From contig JAJPIB010000005.1 in NCBI GenBank assembly GCA_021324995.1, positions 1 to 35,008 of the forward strand: 35,008 nucleotides of DNA, written 5' to 3'. This stretch comes from Chlamydiia bacterium. GTDB taxonomy: Bacteria; Chlamydiota; Chlamydiia; Chlamydiales; Rhabdochlamydiaceae. Under the pieces are notes generated by a model. The model made no database searches and was not told the DNA's origin. It saw only the letters and a program-made list of their open reading frames with translations. The position numbers were made by a program, and so were the translations under genes. Shown here one piece after another: positions 1 through 9,059 of this stretch (positions are counted from its first letter, which is position 1; every line of letters starts with the position of its first letter).

Positions 1-115
1 CGCGATTGGCGCGATCGAATCGTCGCCACTATTAGAAATAGGGGCTAGATTCGATCGTCCAATCCCGGGGCTTTGGCTCGGTCTTAAATCCAAATTTTCA
101 GTCGCGTTGGGTATA
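1..115. repeat. Family I MITE-like element, copy 1 (cut by window edge)
   Basis: This is the right 115 bp of an element seen complete at 22492-22655; the window starts at about element position 50. It differs from the complete copy at about five positions by eye. It ends in the terminal inverted repeat TCGCGTTGGGTATA. The central hairpin carries one mismatch (GCCACTATT against AATAGGGGC). It is non-coding as an element, but a minus-strand gene runs into it in frame. Confidence 0.9.
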
Positions 116-336
116 CCTTTGACGAAAAGCTGCTTGCTTAAAACGTTAAGCGCCGCTCTGTGCTTCTGAAGGTCGTCAAACATATTTTGAGAAATTCTCT
201 TCTTCAGCTTTTCTGTTTCCCGCTGCATTTGAATAAAAAGTCGCAGGGCAATCACATCGTTCAGCGACGTGATTTTCAGAGTTGGCAGAAAGTAAGACTC
301 CTCCATTTTTCCAACAGAAATTACATCTTTGATCAT
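1..336 (-). CDS. Partial unknown protein with element-encoded C-terminal tail (runs off left edge)
   Basis: The ATG at 336 is preceded by a strong ribosome site (GAAGGGGAAG) five bases upstream, and the frame is open to the window edge (112 codons). The first 73 or so residues (MIKDVISVGKMEESYFLPTL...) are charged and probably helical, including QRETEKLKKRISQNMFDDLQ, and look like genuine coding sequence. I do not recognise the family. From about residue 74 the frame enters the family I element and reads GIPNATENLDLRPSQSPG, the same tail frame seen in murD and rsmI. The native C terminus has therefore probably been displaced. The stop lies outside the window, so the final length is unknown. 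It is divergent from glyQS, about 215 bp away. Confidence 0.6.
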   Translation of the reverse strand, partial: MIKDVISVGKMEESYFLPTLKITSLNDVIALRLFIQMQRETEKLKKRISQNMFDDLQKHRAALNVLSKQLFVKGIPNATENLDLRPSQSPGIGRSNLAPISNSGDDSIAPIA

Positions 337-493
337 TGTCTTCCCCTTCGCTTTTGTTTGCCCCCCATTTTAAAGAAACTTCATCTAAAGAGCAATTCTA
401 TTCCATCTAAATCCAAGTCTTTTATTTTTAATAGGTTAAGACAAAAAAATTCTTTTTCAAAATAAACTCGCTCTTCTTCATCACCATAAGATT

Positions 494-521
494 TTGTGAA
501 AAATAGAAGAATCCCTATAGA
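494..521 (+). promoter_or_regulatory. Candidate sigma70-type promoter of glyQS
   Basis: TTGTGA (494-499) and TATAGA (516-521) are separated by 16 bp, about 30 bp before the glyQS start. An AAGGA ribosome site follows at 540-544, six bases before the ATG. Identified by eye only. Confidence 0.5.
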
Positions 522-550
522 ATGAGAGGAAAAAATTTCAAGGAAATACC

Positions 551-3500
551 ATGTTGACATTCCAGCAGATCATCCACCGCCTCAATGAGTTTTGGGAAAA
601 GAAGAAATGCATCATCCACCAAGGTCACGATTTGGAAGTGGGAGCTGGAACATTTAATCCTTCGACTTTTCTGCGCGCTTTAGGGCCTGAGCCTTATAGG
701 ACAGCATATGTTGAGCCCTCCCGTCGCCCTTCCGACGGAAGATATGGAGAAAATCCGAACAGAATGCAACTTTTCCACCAATTTCAAGTTGTTATCAAAC
801 CATCCCCAAGCAACATTCAAAAAATGTATCTCGAATCGCTCGAAATGCTTGGTTTAGATTTGAAAAAGCATGACATCCGCTTTGTTCATGACGATTGGGA
901 ATCTCCTACGCTCGGGGCATGGGGATTGGGCTGGGAAGTGTGGTGCGACGGCATGGAAATCACACAGTTTACTTACTTTCAGGCAATCGGGAGCCAACAA
1001 CTAAAACCTGTCAGCGTGGAAATCACCTACGGACTTGAACGCCTCGCAATGTTTATTCAAAACAAAGATAGCTTTTACGACATGAAATGGAATGACGAAC
1101 TTACGTTCCGCGACATTGCGCATCGCAGCGAAGTCGAATGGAGCACATATAATTTTGAAGAGGCTTCGACGTCAATGTGGCTGCGACATTTCGAAGATTT
1201 TGAGAAAGAGGCCAAAGATCTGATTGCCCGTCATCTCCCTATCCCCGCTTACGACTTTGTGATCAAAGCCTCTCATGCTTTCAATATGCTGAATGCACGC
1301 GGCGTCATTTCTGTGACTGAGAGAACTAGCTACATCGTTCGCATCCGCGACTTAGCCCGCCTTGTTGCTTTGGAATACGTGACTTCAAGGGAAAAGCTCG
1401 GGTTTCCACTTTTGAGCAAACAGAAAAGCAAGTCGCTTAAGAAAGTTCCTTTAATCAAAACTGCTCCCTCCTTTAATCCTGCAAAAAGGCAAGATTTCCT
1501 TCTCGAGATTGGGTCTGAACAATTGCCAGCGACATTCGTTCCCATTGGCTGCTTGCATTTAGAAAAAGGAATCCGTCGATTGTTGAGTGATCATTCCCTC
1601 GCATTTGAAGACCTTGAGGTTTTCGGAACGCCGCAGCGCTTAGCAGTTCTGGTGAAAGGACTCGTCGAAGGAACGGAGGATAAAACGACTTTGCGAAGAG
1701 GGCCGGCGATCACTTCGGCTTTTGACGCTTCAGGCCACCCCACTCCACAAGGAGAAGGATTTCTCAAGTCTTTGGGAATCACTGATGTGACTTTGGACAA
1801 CATCCGCAAAGGAAAATCAAAACAGCTTAAAGTCGATCGCATCAAAGATGTCGAATATCTCTTTGCAGCGATTTCAGAGCCAGGAAAATCCACCTTCAAG
1901 ATACTCGCTGCTGAGCTTCCCAAGCTCATTTTAAACATTGACTTCCCCAAAAAAATGACCTGGGGAGATTTGGATATCAGCTACGCTCGTCCGCTTCACT
2001 GGATCCTTGCCCTCTTTGGCAATAAAGTCATTCCTTTTCAAATCGGTGATGTTAACTCCGGACGCTTCTCTTTTGGCCATGCCCAGCTTAAGCCAACCAA
2101 ATTTTCGATCAAACTACCGAAAGACTATTCCAAAGAACTCAAAAAACATTTTGTCCTTGCGAGCGTCGAAGAAAGAAAAGAGAGCATTTTGAAACAACTA
2201 AAAGCGCTTGAAAAAAAGCTTAAAGGCCACGCACTTGAAATCAACAAAGTGATCCCACAGGTTTTAAATCTCGTCGAATGGCCGCAGCTTACCTCTGCTA
2301 CCTTCAATGCTACATTTTTAAAAGCGCCTAAAGAAGTCCTCACTTCTGAAATGGTCGAACACCAAAAGTACTTCCCTATCGCCGACAGCAAAGGTCATCT
2401 GAAAAACATCTTCATCATCACAGCGGACAACAAACCTAGCGATCTCATCCGCAAGGGAAATCAGAAAGTGCTTTCCGCTCGTCTTGCCGACGGTGTCTTT
2501 CTTTACGAGCAAGACCTGGAAACCCCTCTTGAACAGTTTAATGAAAAATTGCGCCTCATGACCTATCAGAAAGACTTGGGCTCCATGTTTGACAAAGTCG
2601 AGCGCATTGGCTTTATTGCAAACGTTGTCAATGCGCACCTTCGGAGTGCTGATCCGAAAAAGGTGAGCAGAGCTGCAAAGCTTTGTAAAGCAGATCTCGC
2701 TTCTACGCTTGTGGGAGAATTTCCTGAGCTGCAGGGGACTATTGGAAAGTATTACGCCATCCATCAAAAAGAAGACAATGAAGTCGCAGCAGCGATCGAT
2801 GAGCATTGGATGCCTCGAGCGGAAAATGCTCCTCTTCCCGCAACAGCAACAGGCATTGTTTTAAGCCTTTCCGATAAAATCGATAACCTAATCGGCTGCT
2901 ACAGCGTAGGTCTCAAGCCCTCTTCATCGAGTGATCCGTATGCCTTGAGGCGGCAATCCATCGGTTTGCTCAAAATGCTTATCGAAGGAAAAAAGAGCGT
3001 TGACCTGAAAACAATCCTCCAAGAAGCGGTGCAAGCATTCCCCAGACTCAAAAAGGATGAAAAATTCACGCACGCCCTTATCCAAGAAATTCTCGCTTTC
3101 ATCACGGCAAGGGCAAAATCCGTCTTTGAAGATTACGGCTTTAAAAAAGATGAAATCGATGCTTCGCTGCAAGGCATATGTATCAATCCTTATGATCAGT
3201 TCTGCAAAGTCCAAGCTCTTCACGCTTTCCGAAGCTCAGGAGTAGAATTTTCCAAACTGTGTGAAGTCTATAAGCGCGCTAAAGGACAGCTCGAAAAACC
3301 CGCAACAACAGCATTTATTCCTTCTCTAGCCCAAGAGCCCGCTGAAAAAGACCTAGTGAAAGCGCTAGACAATCTCCATCAAAACTGGGAAAAAACGCTC
3401 GCTCACTGCAAATACCTCGAAGCTTTCCGTATGGTCGCCACACTGCAAGCCCCTCTTGCTCAATTATTCGACTCAGTAAAAATTCTCGCGGATGATCCCC

Positions 3501-3589
3501 AGATCCGCAATAACCGCATCGCCCTCTTGCAAAAGGTGTTTAGCTATTTCCAAGAATTGCTAGATTTCAGCAAAATCCAAGAGGTTTAA
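551..3589 (+). CDS. glyQS: Glycyl-tRNA synthetase, fused alpha and beta chains
   Basis: Charges tRNA-Gly with glycine in the cytoplasm. Most bacteria make this alpha2beta2 enzyme from separate glyQ and glyS genes; here one 1012-residue chain carries both. Residues 1 to about 285 match GlyQ, with [39 protein letters not shown] and [10 protein letters not shown] linker follows, then a GlyS-type beta chain from about residue 315 ([14 protein letters not shown]), including [26 protein letters not shown] and [13 protein letters not shown]. The fused arrangement is the usual chlamydial form and is a main reason for the phylum assignment. The ATG has an AAGGA site just upstream. The dipeptidase start codon directly follows the stop, so the two are probably co-transcribed. 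Confidence 0.97.
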   Translation: MLTFQQIIHRLNEFWEKKKCIIHQGHDLEVGAGTFNPSTFLRALGPEPYRTAYVEPSRRPSDGRYGENPNRMQLFHQFQVVIKPSPSNIQKMYLESLEMLGLDLKKHDIRFVHDDWESPTLGAWGLGWEVWCDGMEITQFTYFQAIGSQQLKPVSVEITYGLERLAMFIQNKDSFYDMKWNDELTFRDIAHRSEVEWSTYNFEEASTSMWLRHFEDFEKEAKDLIARHLPIPAYDFVIKASHAFNMLNARGVISVTERTSYIVRIRDLARLVALEYVTSREKLGFPLLSKQKSKSLKKVPLIKTAPSFNPAKRQDFLLEIGSEQLPATFVPIGCLHLEKGIRRLLSDHSLAFEDLEVFGTPQRLAVLVKGLVEGTEDKTTLRRGPAITSAFDASGHPTPQGEGFLKSLGITDVTLDNIRKGKSKQLKVDRIKDVEYLFAAISEPGKSTFKILAAELPKLILNIDFPKKMTWGDLDISYARPLHWILALFGNKVIPFQIGDVNSGRFSFGHAQLKPTKFSIKLPKDYSKELKKHFVLASVEERKESILKQLKALEKKLKGHALEINKVIPQVLNLVEWPQLTSATFNATFLKAPKEVLTSEMVEHQKYFPIADSKGHLKNIFIITADNKPSDLIRKGNQKVLSARLADGVFLYEQDLETPLEQFNEKLRLMTYQKDLGSMFDKVERIGFIANVVNAHLRSADPKKVSRAAKLCKADLASTLVGEFPELQGTIGKYYAIHQKEDNEVAAAIDEHWMPRAENAPLPATATGIVLSLSDKIDNLIGCYSVGLKPSSSSDPYALRRQSIGLLKMLIEGKKSVDLKTILQEAVQAFPRLKKDEKFTHALIQEILAFITARAKSVFEDYGFKKDEIDASLQGICINPYDQFCKVQALHAFRSSGVEFSKLCEVYKRAKGQLEKPATTAFIPSLAQEPAEKDLVKALDNLHQNWEKTLAHCKYLEAFRMVATLQAPLAQLFDSVKILADDPQIRNNRIALLQKVFSYFQELLDFSKIQEV

Positions 3590-4579
3590 ATGATCATCGA
3601 TCTTCACAACGACTTGCTCTCCTATCTTACCCATGCAGAAGGGCGTTCTCCAGACGATCCCGCTTCTCGCAGTTCCTATCCGCAAATGACCCAAGGCGGA
3701 GTCAAATTACAAGCGGTTGCTATCTTTAGCATCACAGGAAGTCAATCGATAGAAAAAGGACAATTACAAGTTGAGGAGTACCTCAAGCTCTTGAAGCATT
3801 ATCCCCTGCTGTACACCCCCTTCCGTTCTTCTTTTGAACCACTGCCTCAAGTGCAAATCATCCCTGCTATTGAAAATGCTTCTTCTTTTGCCAGCGAAAC
3901 CGAGCCCTTTTCTCATGCCATCGCCCGTCTAGAAAAATACATCGAAAAGATCGGAACTCCCCTCTACATCGGCATGACTTGGGATGACGCGAATCGCTTC
4001 GGTGGCGGCAATCGTTCCTCTGTAGGTTTAAAAGAAGATGGAAAGCGATTACTCGAGTGGATGGACAGCAAAAGCATCGCCATCGATATGAGCCACACGT
4101 CCGATCCTTTAGCCTATGGAATTCTAGACTTTATCGAGCAGCAAGGACTAAAACTTCCTGTGATCGCGAGCCATTCTAACTTCCGAGCTGTCTCCAACTA
4201 TCCGCGCAATCTTCCCGATGACATCGCTAAAGAAATCATCCGCCGAAAAGGATTGATCGGTCTTAATTTTTTCGCTCCATTCATTCATCAAAATGACCCT
4301 TCTGTCATCGCACGCCATGTCGAATACGGTCTGGATCTCGGAGCTGCCGATGCGCTTTGTTTTGGCGCTGATTTTTTCTGCGAAAATGACTTTCCTATTA
4401 TCCGCGAGAAATACCAAAGGGAAACAGCGTTTTTCCCAGAACTGAGCGACGCATCCGCTTACCCTCACGTTCTTAAGCTCTTCGAATCTAAGCTCAAATT
4501 GGAACCAGAGCAACTTGAAAAAGTTGCCTATAAAAATGCTTTCAGCTTTCTTGAAAGATCAGAGGACAAGACATTATAA
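3590..4579 (+). CDS. Membrane-dipeptidase-type metallopeptidase (peptidase family M19)
   Basis: A 329-residue zinc dipeptidase of the renal dipeptidase family, expected to cleave dipeptides, possibly from peptide uptake or wall turnover. All five family metal ligands can be placed: H6 and D8 in DLHNDLL, E95 in PAIENA, H169 in DMSHTSD and H195 in ASHSNFR. The motif RNLPDD also matches. No signal peptide is visible, so a cytoplasmic site is likely. The ATG follows the glyQS stop with no gap, which suggests translational coupling; the ribosome site would lie inside glyQS (CAAGAGG). The substrate cannot be told from sequence. Confidence 0.9.
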   Translation: MIIDLHNDLLSYLTHAEGRSPDDPASRSSYPQMTQGGVKLQAVAIFSITGSQSIEKGQLQVEEYLKLLKHYPLLYTPFRSSFEPLPQVQIIPAIENASSFASETEPFSHAIARLEKYIEKIGTPLYIGMTWDDANRFGGGNRSSVGLKEDGKRLLEWMDSKSIAIDMSHTSDPLAYGILDFIEQQGLKLPVIASHSNFRAVSNYPRNLPDDIAKEIIRRKGLIGLNFFAPFIHQNDPSVIARHVEYGLDLGAADALCFGADFFCENDFPIIREKYQRETAFFPELSDASAYPHVLKLFESKLKLEPEQLEKVAYKNAFSFLERSEDKTL

Positions 4580-4593
4580 AATTTTATAATGTC
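4570..4593. terminator. Perfect 24-bp palindrome across the dipeptidase stop codon
   Basis: GACATTATAAAA is followed at once by its exact reverse complement, and the dipeptidase TAA lies inside the left arm. As RNA it would fold to a hairpin with a few unpaired bases at the tip. No T-run follows (CCCCTTG). It could be an mRNA end or stabilising structure, or a protein-binding site for the next gene. Confidence 0.45.
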
Positions 4594-4638
4594 CCCTTGA
4601 AAGATTAAGAAAGTGACTAAAAATCGTTTCTAGGGTAG

Positions 4639-5118
4639 ATGGTAGGAATGGACATCATTCCTATTACCTCAGCCAACCATCACATTTTTGAAGTCTTTAC
4701 ACAAGACTATGAGGCCGAGTTTTCAGCTGTCACGAGAAAAGAACCCAATGCGGAGGGTCGCTTTGCTTTAGAGGCTGATTGGAAGGCTCCTAATCAGGGA
4801 TTTTATGCATTCACGAAAGGTAAGCCCCTTGGATTCGTCATTAGAGGTCAAACGGACGAAGGGCGCTCAGACATTGCCGAGTTTTACATCCTTCCCTGTT
4901 ATCGCAAGCAAGGAGTCGGCAAACAATTGGCATTTGCCATTTTTGATTTATTTCCTGGACCGTGGCAAGTACGGCAGATTCCCACCGCCACAGAAGCTAT
5001 CGCTTTTTGGCGGACAACAATTCATGAGTACACAAAGGGGAACTACACAGAAGATCAGGTAAGCGATGCTCATTGGGGAGAGGTCATTCGTCAGTGCTTC
5101 GAAACGCGTTCGAAATAA
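4639..5118 (+). CDS. GNAT-family N-acetyltransferase
   Basis: A 159-residue protein with the acetyl-CoA loop of GCN5-related acetyltransferases: the strand IAEFYILP is followed by YRKQGVGKQLA at residues 88-98, matching R/Q-x-x-G-x-G/A. The C-terminal strand carries AIAFWRTTIHEYTKGNY, as in small single-domain GNATs. The substrate is unknown. Two ATGs (4639 and 4648) are close together; the first is used here, but GGTAGGA before the second makes it a real alternative. It sits about 60 bp after the palindrome that follows the dipeptidase and converges with the J-domain gene, leaving five bases between the stops. Confidence 0.8.
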   Translation: MVGMDIIPITSANHHIFEVFTQDYEAEFSAVTRKEPNAEGRFALEADWKAPNQGFYAFTKGKPLGFVIRGQTDEGRSDIAEFYILPCYRKQGVGKQLAFAIFDLFPGPWQVRQIPTATEAIAFWRTTIHEYTKGNYTEDQVSDAHWGEVIRQCFETRSK

Positions 5119-5123
5119 AAAAA

Positions 5124-5306
5124 TTATGTTTCAGGCATTAATTTTTTGTAGGCTTCAACAAGGTCAGTGACACGCTTGAATTCCGCTTCGATTCCGCCTT
5201 TGTCTGGGTGGGCCTTCAAACACCACCTTCTCCATTTTTGATGCAGCTCAACCGTCGTTGAAAACTCTCCCAAAACTTTGACTAGCTCTAGCTTAATTGA
5301 AGCCAC
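5124..5306 (-). CDS. C-terminal J-domain protein, 5' end damaged or unresolved
   Basis: These 60 residues contain a J domain: helix II KWRRWCLKAH, the HPD signature in HPDKGG, and helix III FKRVTDLVEAYKKL. J domains stimulate the ATPase of Hsp70 (DnaK). The only usual start in frame is a GTG at 5306, without a clear ribosome site. The frame stays open upstream to 5564 with protein-like sequence but no start codon, so the true gene was probably longer, with the J domain at its C-terminal end. It may be a decayed gene or the surviving part of one. Confidence 0.55.
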   Translation of the reverse strand: MASIKLELVKVLGEFSTTVELHQKWRRWCLKAHPDKGGIEAEFKRVTDLVEAYKKLMPET

Positions 5307-5564
5307 TTCGGCTTGCCTTCTTTGAGCGCGGGGTTCTTCAGCATGGGTGCGCGCTTGCTCAGATTGTTGGTGCGCGCGTTGTCGCTGTGCGTTTGCATTT
5401 GCATTTCTTCCCCCGAAATGAAAGCTAGCTCCTCTCGAACCCGCTCTTCTTAAGTCGATCCAAGACTCAATTAAACGAAACTGAGCGCTTTTTGCAGCGG
5501 AACGGCATCGGCCCCGAGCCTTATCAAGCCAAAATGCAGCCGCTTGAACATCGTCCCGTCTAGC
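5307..5564 (-). pseudogene. Upstream part of the J-domain gene, no start codon, behind an in-frame TAG
   Basis: In frame with the J domain, 86 further codons are open. They read ARRDDVQAAAFWLDKARGR, later RLIESWIDLRRAGSRGASF, then a Q/A/R/N-rich stretch (NANANAQRQRAHQQSEQ). A TAG at 5567-5565 closes the frame, and no ATG or GTG occurs between it and 5306. If the TAG is read through, an ATG is available at 5639. The composition suggests former coding sequence interrupted by a nonsense mutation or lost 5' end. A sequencing error is also possible. Confidence 0.45.
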
Positions 5565-5705
5565 CTATCTTTTTGCAGTCGCTAAAATCGAAGGAAAATG
5601 TATGAGAAGTCGAGGAAATATTATGTGGCATAGCAACATCGAGTTAAATAATTAACTTATCTAAGTTAGCATAAAAACCAAATTAACCACAAATTAATTA
5701 TCTTT

Positions 5706-6617
5706 TCAATCTTCAATAAAAGCTAATTTTGGGATACGGAAGTCGATTATTTTTTCTTTAAGACGCTTACTCGACAAGCTATTTTTATTTTCTTCTTCCA
5801 AAAGTTGAGGGCGCAGTTTGAGGTAATTGCCAAGCTCTTGAGAATAATTTTTAGTACTAAGTCTCAAAATCCGAGGCGCAGTAATTTGTATCTGATTCCC
5901 GTTCAGAGACTTATAAATTGAGTCTTCTGTGATAATAACAATTTCGCGCGTCCCATAACTTTCGGAAAAGGCGTTGGAAACATCAATCCGTTTAACAGCA
6001 AAGAGGTCGGCGACCTTGGAATCGGTCACAATAGAGAGAAGATCTAATGCAAGTTTGAAATATTTTCCTCGCAAAGGAGTGTTCCAATCTGCAATTTCTC
6101 CGTCTGAACTAGAAAGAGATTTTCCAAAGGGCCCTAAACCTAAATAAATTCCAGGAAGCTTTTTTGGCGTAAAGAAAGGAGTAAAGGGAAATAAATAACC
6201 CTCTTTATCAACAACCACATTACTGTAGTCTTCTAATCGGGCAATGGGCTGACGCACGGTGTAGTCGATATAAAGAGTACTAGGCTTGATCCATTTCACA
6301 TCTGCGTGAGAAATCAAAGGCGAGCTCAAAAGAATTTCTTTTGCTCGTTTCAAATCAAAGGCTTTTGCGCTACAGGGACGATCAGAGGCGATGCCTAAAA
6401 GCTCAGCGAGATATTCCGTTTTAAGGGCTTCTTTTTGCGGACCCGTTTGAATGATTGTACGAAGAACAAATTTTGGATCAGAGGCCTTCTCTCTTTGCAT
6501 TTTGAGATAATGCTTCACCCCTGCAAACGCACTTCCGCTAAAAATGAGAGTTGACCCCACAATCCAGGCAAGCGCATGTGTCAAAGGAAGATAAACCGCT
6601 TTCTTTTTATTTTTCAT
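5706..6617 (-). CDS. ftsQ: FtsQ/DivIB-like cell division protein
   Basis: A 303-residue bitopic membrane protein: a short basic N terminus (MKNKKK), one transmembrane helix at about residues 12-34, then a POTRA-like segment with the FtsQ pattern (ILLSSPLISHADVKWIKPSTLYIDYTVRQPIARLED, written here in part only as PSTLYIDYTVRQPIA). The later YLFPF...LPGIYLG also fits FtsQ. FtsQ-type proteins scaffold the septal wall machinery in the periplasm. The start overlaps the end of murC by 11 bp, and this is the last gene of the mur/fts run. Sequence in the family is weakly conserved, so the call rests on topology, POTRA pattern and position. Confidence 0.75.
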   Translation of the reverse strand: MKNKKKAVYLPLTHALAWIVGSTLIFSGSAFAGVKHYLKMQREKASDPKFVLRTIIQTGPQKEALKTEYLAELLGIASDRPCSAKAFDLKRAKEILLSSPLISHADVKWIKPSTLYIDYTVRQPIARLEDYSNVVVDKEGYLFPFTPFFTPKKLPGIYLGLGPFGKSLSSSDGEIADWNTPLRGKYFKLALDLLSIVTDSKVADLFAVKRIDVSNAFSESYGTREIVIITEDSIYKSLNGNQIQITAPRILRLSTKNYSQELGNYLKLRPQLLEEENKNSLSSKRLKEKIIDFRIPKLAFIED

Positions 6618-7959
6618 GAGTTAACAATTGCAAGACCTCAGATCCAACTTTAGTGATATCGCCTGCGCCCATTGTGATAAGAACATCTTCAGATTGCAAG
6701 TGTCCAGACAAAAATTGTGCAATTTTCTCTCTGGGAACATAAGAAGCATTTAAGCTAGAGTTTTCTCGGATCTTTGCGAGGATAGCCTGGCTTGTAATGC
6801 CTGCAATCGGATTTTCATCTGCTGCATAAACGTCGGTAAGGATGAGCTCATCCGCTTTATCAAAAGCAGGACCAAATTCATGAAAACAATCGCGCGTGCG
6901 TGTAAAGCGATGCGGCTGAAAAGCAACTACCATCTTACGATGCCCGACCGCTTGTTTTATCGCCCGCAACGTCGCAAAAATTTCTGTTGGGTGATGTCCG
7001 TAATCGTCGAAAATTGCAATCCCTTTACTTTCCCCTTTGAATTCGGCTCTTCGGTTTATCCCTTTGAAGTTAAAGAAAGCCTTTCTAATTCTTTCTTCCG
7101 CGATTTTCGTTCTAATTCCTAAACCGAAAACAGCAGCGGCATTAAGGACATTATGAGCGCCGACAAGCGGTATTTCGATTTCCAAATAGTTAACTCCATC
7201 CAAAGACATGTCAAAAACATTCCTCCAGCCCTCTTGGCGGAAGTTTTGGATGTATAACTCATTTTTCTCGCCAAATCCGTAACTACACCCTTTTGGCTTA
7301 AGGGAGCGCAAAGTCTCATCGTCTCCGCACCAGAGCAAATGCTGAGGAGAGCGAACGAAGCCAATAAACTTTTGAAATCCTTCAACCATGTCTTGGAATG
7401 TTCTCCAATAGTCCAAATGATCGTTGTCGATATTGGTGATGATGCCTCCATAGGGAGAATATTTTAAAAACGAGCCGTCGCTCTCATCCGCTTCCGCAAC
7501 AAAATAGGTCCCTTTGCCGTGACTGCCGTTTGTGCCCAAGCTGCTGATGATGCCGCCGACGGCGTATGTGGGGTCACAACCCACATCGACAAGCAGATGA
7601 GCAAGCAGAGAAGATGTCGTCGTTTTGCCATGCGTCCCTGTCACCAGTAAGGGGGAGTATCCTTCCATCAGATGGCGCAGCAACTCAGAGCGATGCAAAA
7701 AAGGAAAACCTTGCAGCTTGGCTTTTCTCACCTCGGGATTTTCTTCGGTGACTGCTGTGCTATAAACAACAGTTGACGGATGAGAAATGTTATCGGATGA
7801 GTGACCGATAAAAATTTTAGCGCCTTGCTTTTCTAGTTTCTGAGTAACCTGTGAGGAAGATATATCGCTCCCCGACACTTTCGCCCCTCTTTCCAGCAAA
7901 ATCTGAGCGAGTGCGCTCATCCCGATCCCGCCGATGCCGATAAAATGATAATGCATCAT
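6607..7959 (-). CDS. murC: UDP-N-acetylmuramate--L-alanine ligase
   Basis: Adds L-Ala to UDP-MurNAc, the first stem-peptide step, in the cytoplasm. Motifs: HFIGIGGIGMSALAQ (nucleotide fold), VTGTHGKTTTSS (ATP P-loop), AEADESDGSF, NIDNDHLDYW, DDYGHHPTEI and FQPHRFTRTRDC. At 450 residues it is a stand-alone MurC. In Chlamydia the same locus encodes a MurC-Ddl fusion, so the D-Ala-D-Ala ligase is absent here and must lie elsewhere if present. The start overlaps the murG stop in ATGATG (ATGA junction), the ordinary sign of translational coupling, and ftsQ overlaps its 3' end. Confidence 0.97.
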   Translation of the reverse strand: MMHYHFIGIGGIGMSALAQILLERGAKVSGSDISSSQVTQKLEKQGAKIFIGHSSDNISHPSTVVYSTAVTEENPEVRKAKLQGFPFLHRSELLRHLMEGYSPLLVTGTHGKTTTSSLLAHLLVDVGCDPTYAVGGIISSLGTNGSHGKGTYFVAEADESDGSFLKYSPYGGIITNIDNDHLDYWRTFQDMVEGFQKFIGFVRSPQHLLWCGDDETLRSLKPKGCSYGFGEKNELYIQNFRQEGWRNVFDMSLDGVNYLEIEIPLVGAHNVLNAAAVFGLGIRTKIAEERIRKAFFNFKGINRRAEFKGESKGIAIFDDYGHHPTEIFATLRAIKQAVGHRKMVVAFQPHRFTRTRDCFHEFGPAFDKADELILTDVYAADENPIAGITSQAILAKIRENSSLNASYVPREKIAQFLSGHLQSEDVLITMGAGDITKVGSEVLQLLTHEK

Positions 7960-9059
7960 AACAACTCCAAGATGAGTCTGGATAAGTCTTGTTTTTTTTG
8001 CTGTGATTTATAGTTCTGTATCGCCTTTTTCATCCCCTTTGCTCTTGACGAATGAGGTTCGATGAGTTCCTTAACTGTTTTTGTAAGCAGCTCAGGAGTG
8101 AGAGCGCTTTCGAGCAGATGCATAGAACCGCCTACATTTTTCTCGATGAAAAGAGCGTTTTTAAGCTGATGTTGGTCGGAGGCGAAAGGGTAAGGGATTA
8201 AAACTCCCGGGACTTCATGGAAAAGCAATTCGGCAAGCGTCATCGCTCCGGACCTGCAGACCACAATATCGGCGGCTTCCCAAGCAACTTCCATCCGTTT
8301 TTCAAATTTTTTTGCATAGCAAGTTATCCCCAACTCGTTACAGCATTGCTCTACGCGCATCGCCATGGCGTCGCATCCTGTCAAATGGATAAGCTGAAAA
8401 GAAAGTTTTTCGTTTTTCAGGAGAGAAAGCATCTGCAAGATCTTGTTGTTGATTTCTTGAGCGCCTTGAGATCCTCCAAAAATAAGCAGAGTCGGGGTAT
8501 CGGGATTCAAACCAAACCGCCGCCGTGCTTCTTGCTTTGAAATGCAAAGGTTTGTCTCAACTCTTGTCGGAATCTCAACCTCATGCGTCGCTCCTTTAAG
8601 GTAGTCCTTTGCTGCAGAAAAATAAATTCCTGTCCATTGAGCCTTTTTGGAAAAAAGACGGACGACTTTGCCTGGAATTGCATTAGACTCAAAGAGAACG
8701 ATAGGGATTTTTTTGATCACAGCGGCGAAAAGAATCGGAAAGACATGAAAGCTGCCGAAACCTACGATAAGCATCGGTTTTTCTTTGGAAAGCAAATGAA
8801 CGCTTTCTTTGATGCCATTGATCAGAACTCCAATGGACTTAAGTACAGCGAGAGGACCTCCTCGAAATGGAGTTGTGCTTGCAATGTCATAAAAGCGGAA
8901 TTTTTTCTGATCAAAATAAGCATTGCTGCTTAATTTTGCCCCCGCAAAAAATAACTCTAAATCTGGATGTTCTTTTAAAAGCTGATCCGAAAGAGTTTGT
9001 GCGGGAAAGAGGTGTCCTCCTGTGCCTCCGGCTGCAATCAAGATCTTAGATTTTTTCAT
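7956..9059 (-). CDS. murG: UDP-GlcNAc--lipid I GlcNAc transferase
   Basis: Converts lipid I to lipid II at the inner face of the cytoplasmic membrane. GT28-family motifs: ILIAAGGTGGHLFPAQ at the N terminus (lipid-binding glycine loop), IVGFGSFHVFP, LLIFGGSQGAQEIN, and the UDP-GlcNAc site VCRSGAMTLAELLF with PYPFASDQHQ. The frame is open upstream to 9188, but homology begins at MKKSKILIAAGG, so the start is set at 9059, giving 367 residues. This ATG overlaps the last 14 bp of ftsW, and the stop overlaps murC. Confidence 0.96.
   Translation of the reverse strand: MKKSKILIAAGGTGGHLFPAQTLSDQLLKEHPDLELFFAGAKLSSNAYFDQKKFRFYDIASTTPFRGGPLAVLKSIGVLINGIKESVHLLSKEKPMLIVGFGSFHVFPILFAAVIKKIPIVLFESNAIPGKVVRLFSKKAQWTGIYFSAAKDYLKGATHEVEIPTRVETNLCISKQEARRRFGLNPDTPTLLIFGGSQGAQEINNKILQMLSLLKNEKLSFQLIHLTGCDAMAMRVEQCCNELGITCYAKKFEKRMEVAWEAADIVVCRSGAMTLAELLFHEVPGVLIPYPFASDQHQLKNALFIEKNVGGSMHLLESALTPELLTKTVKELIEPHSSRAKGMKKAIQNYKSQQKKQDLSRLILELL

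Noticed and set aside
160-465. Plus-strand open frame of 101 codons
   Set aside because: It has no ribosome site and lies opposite a minus-strand frame with a strong ribosome site and more protein-like sequence (1-336).
2318-2806. Minus-strand 162-codon frame inside glyQS
   Set aside because: Antisense shadow of a conserved synthetase; its sequence shows no domain.
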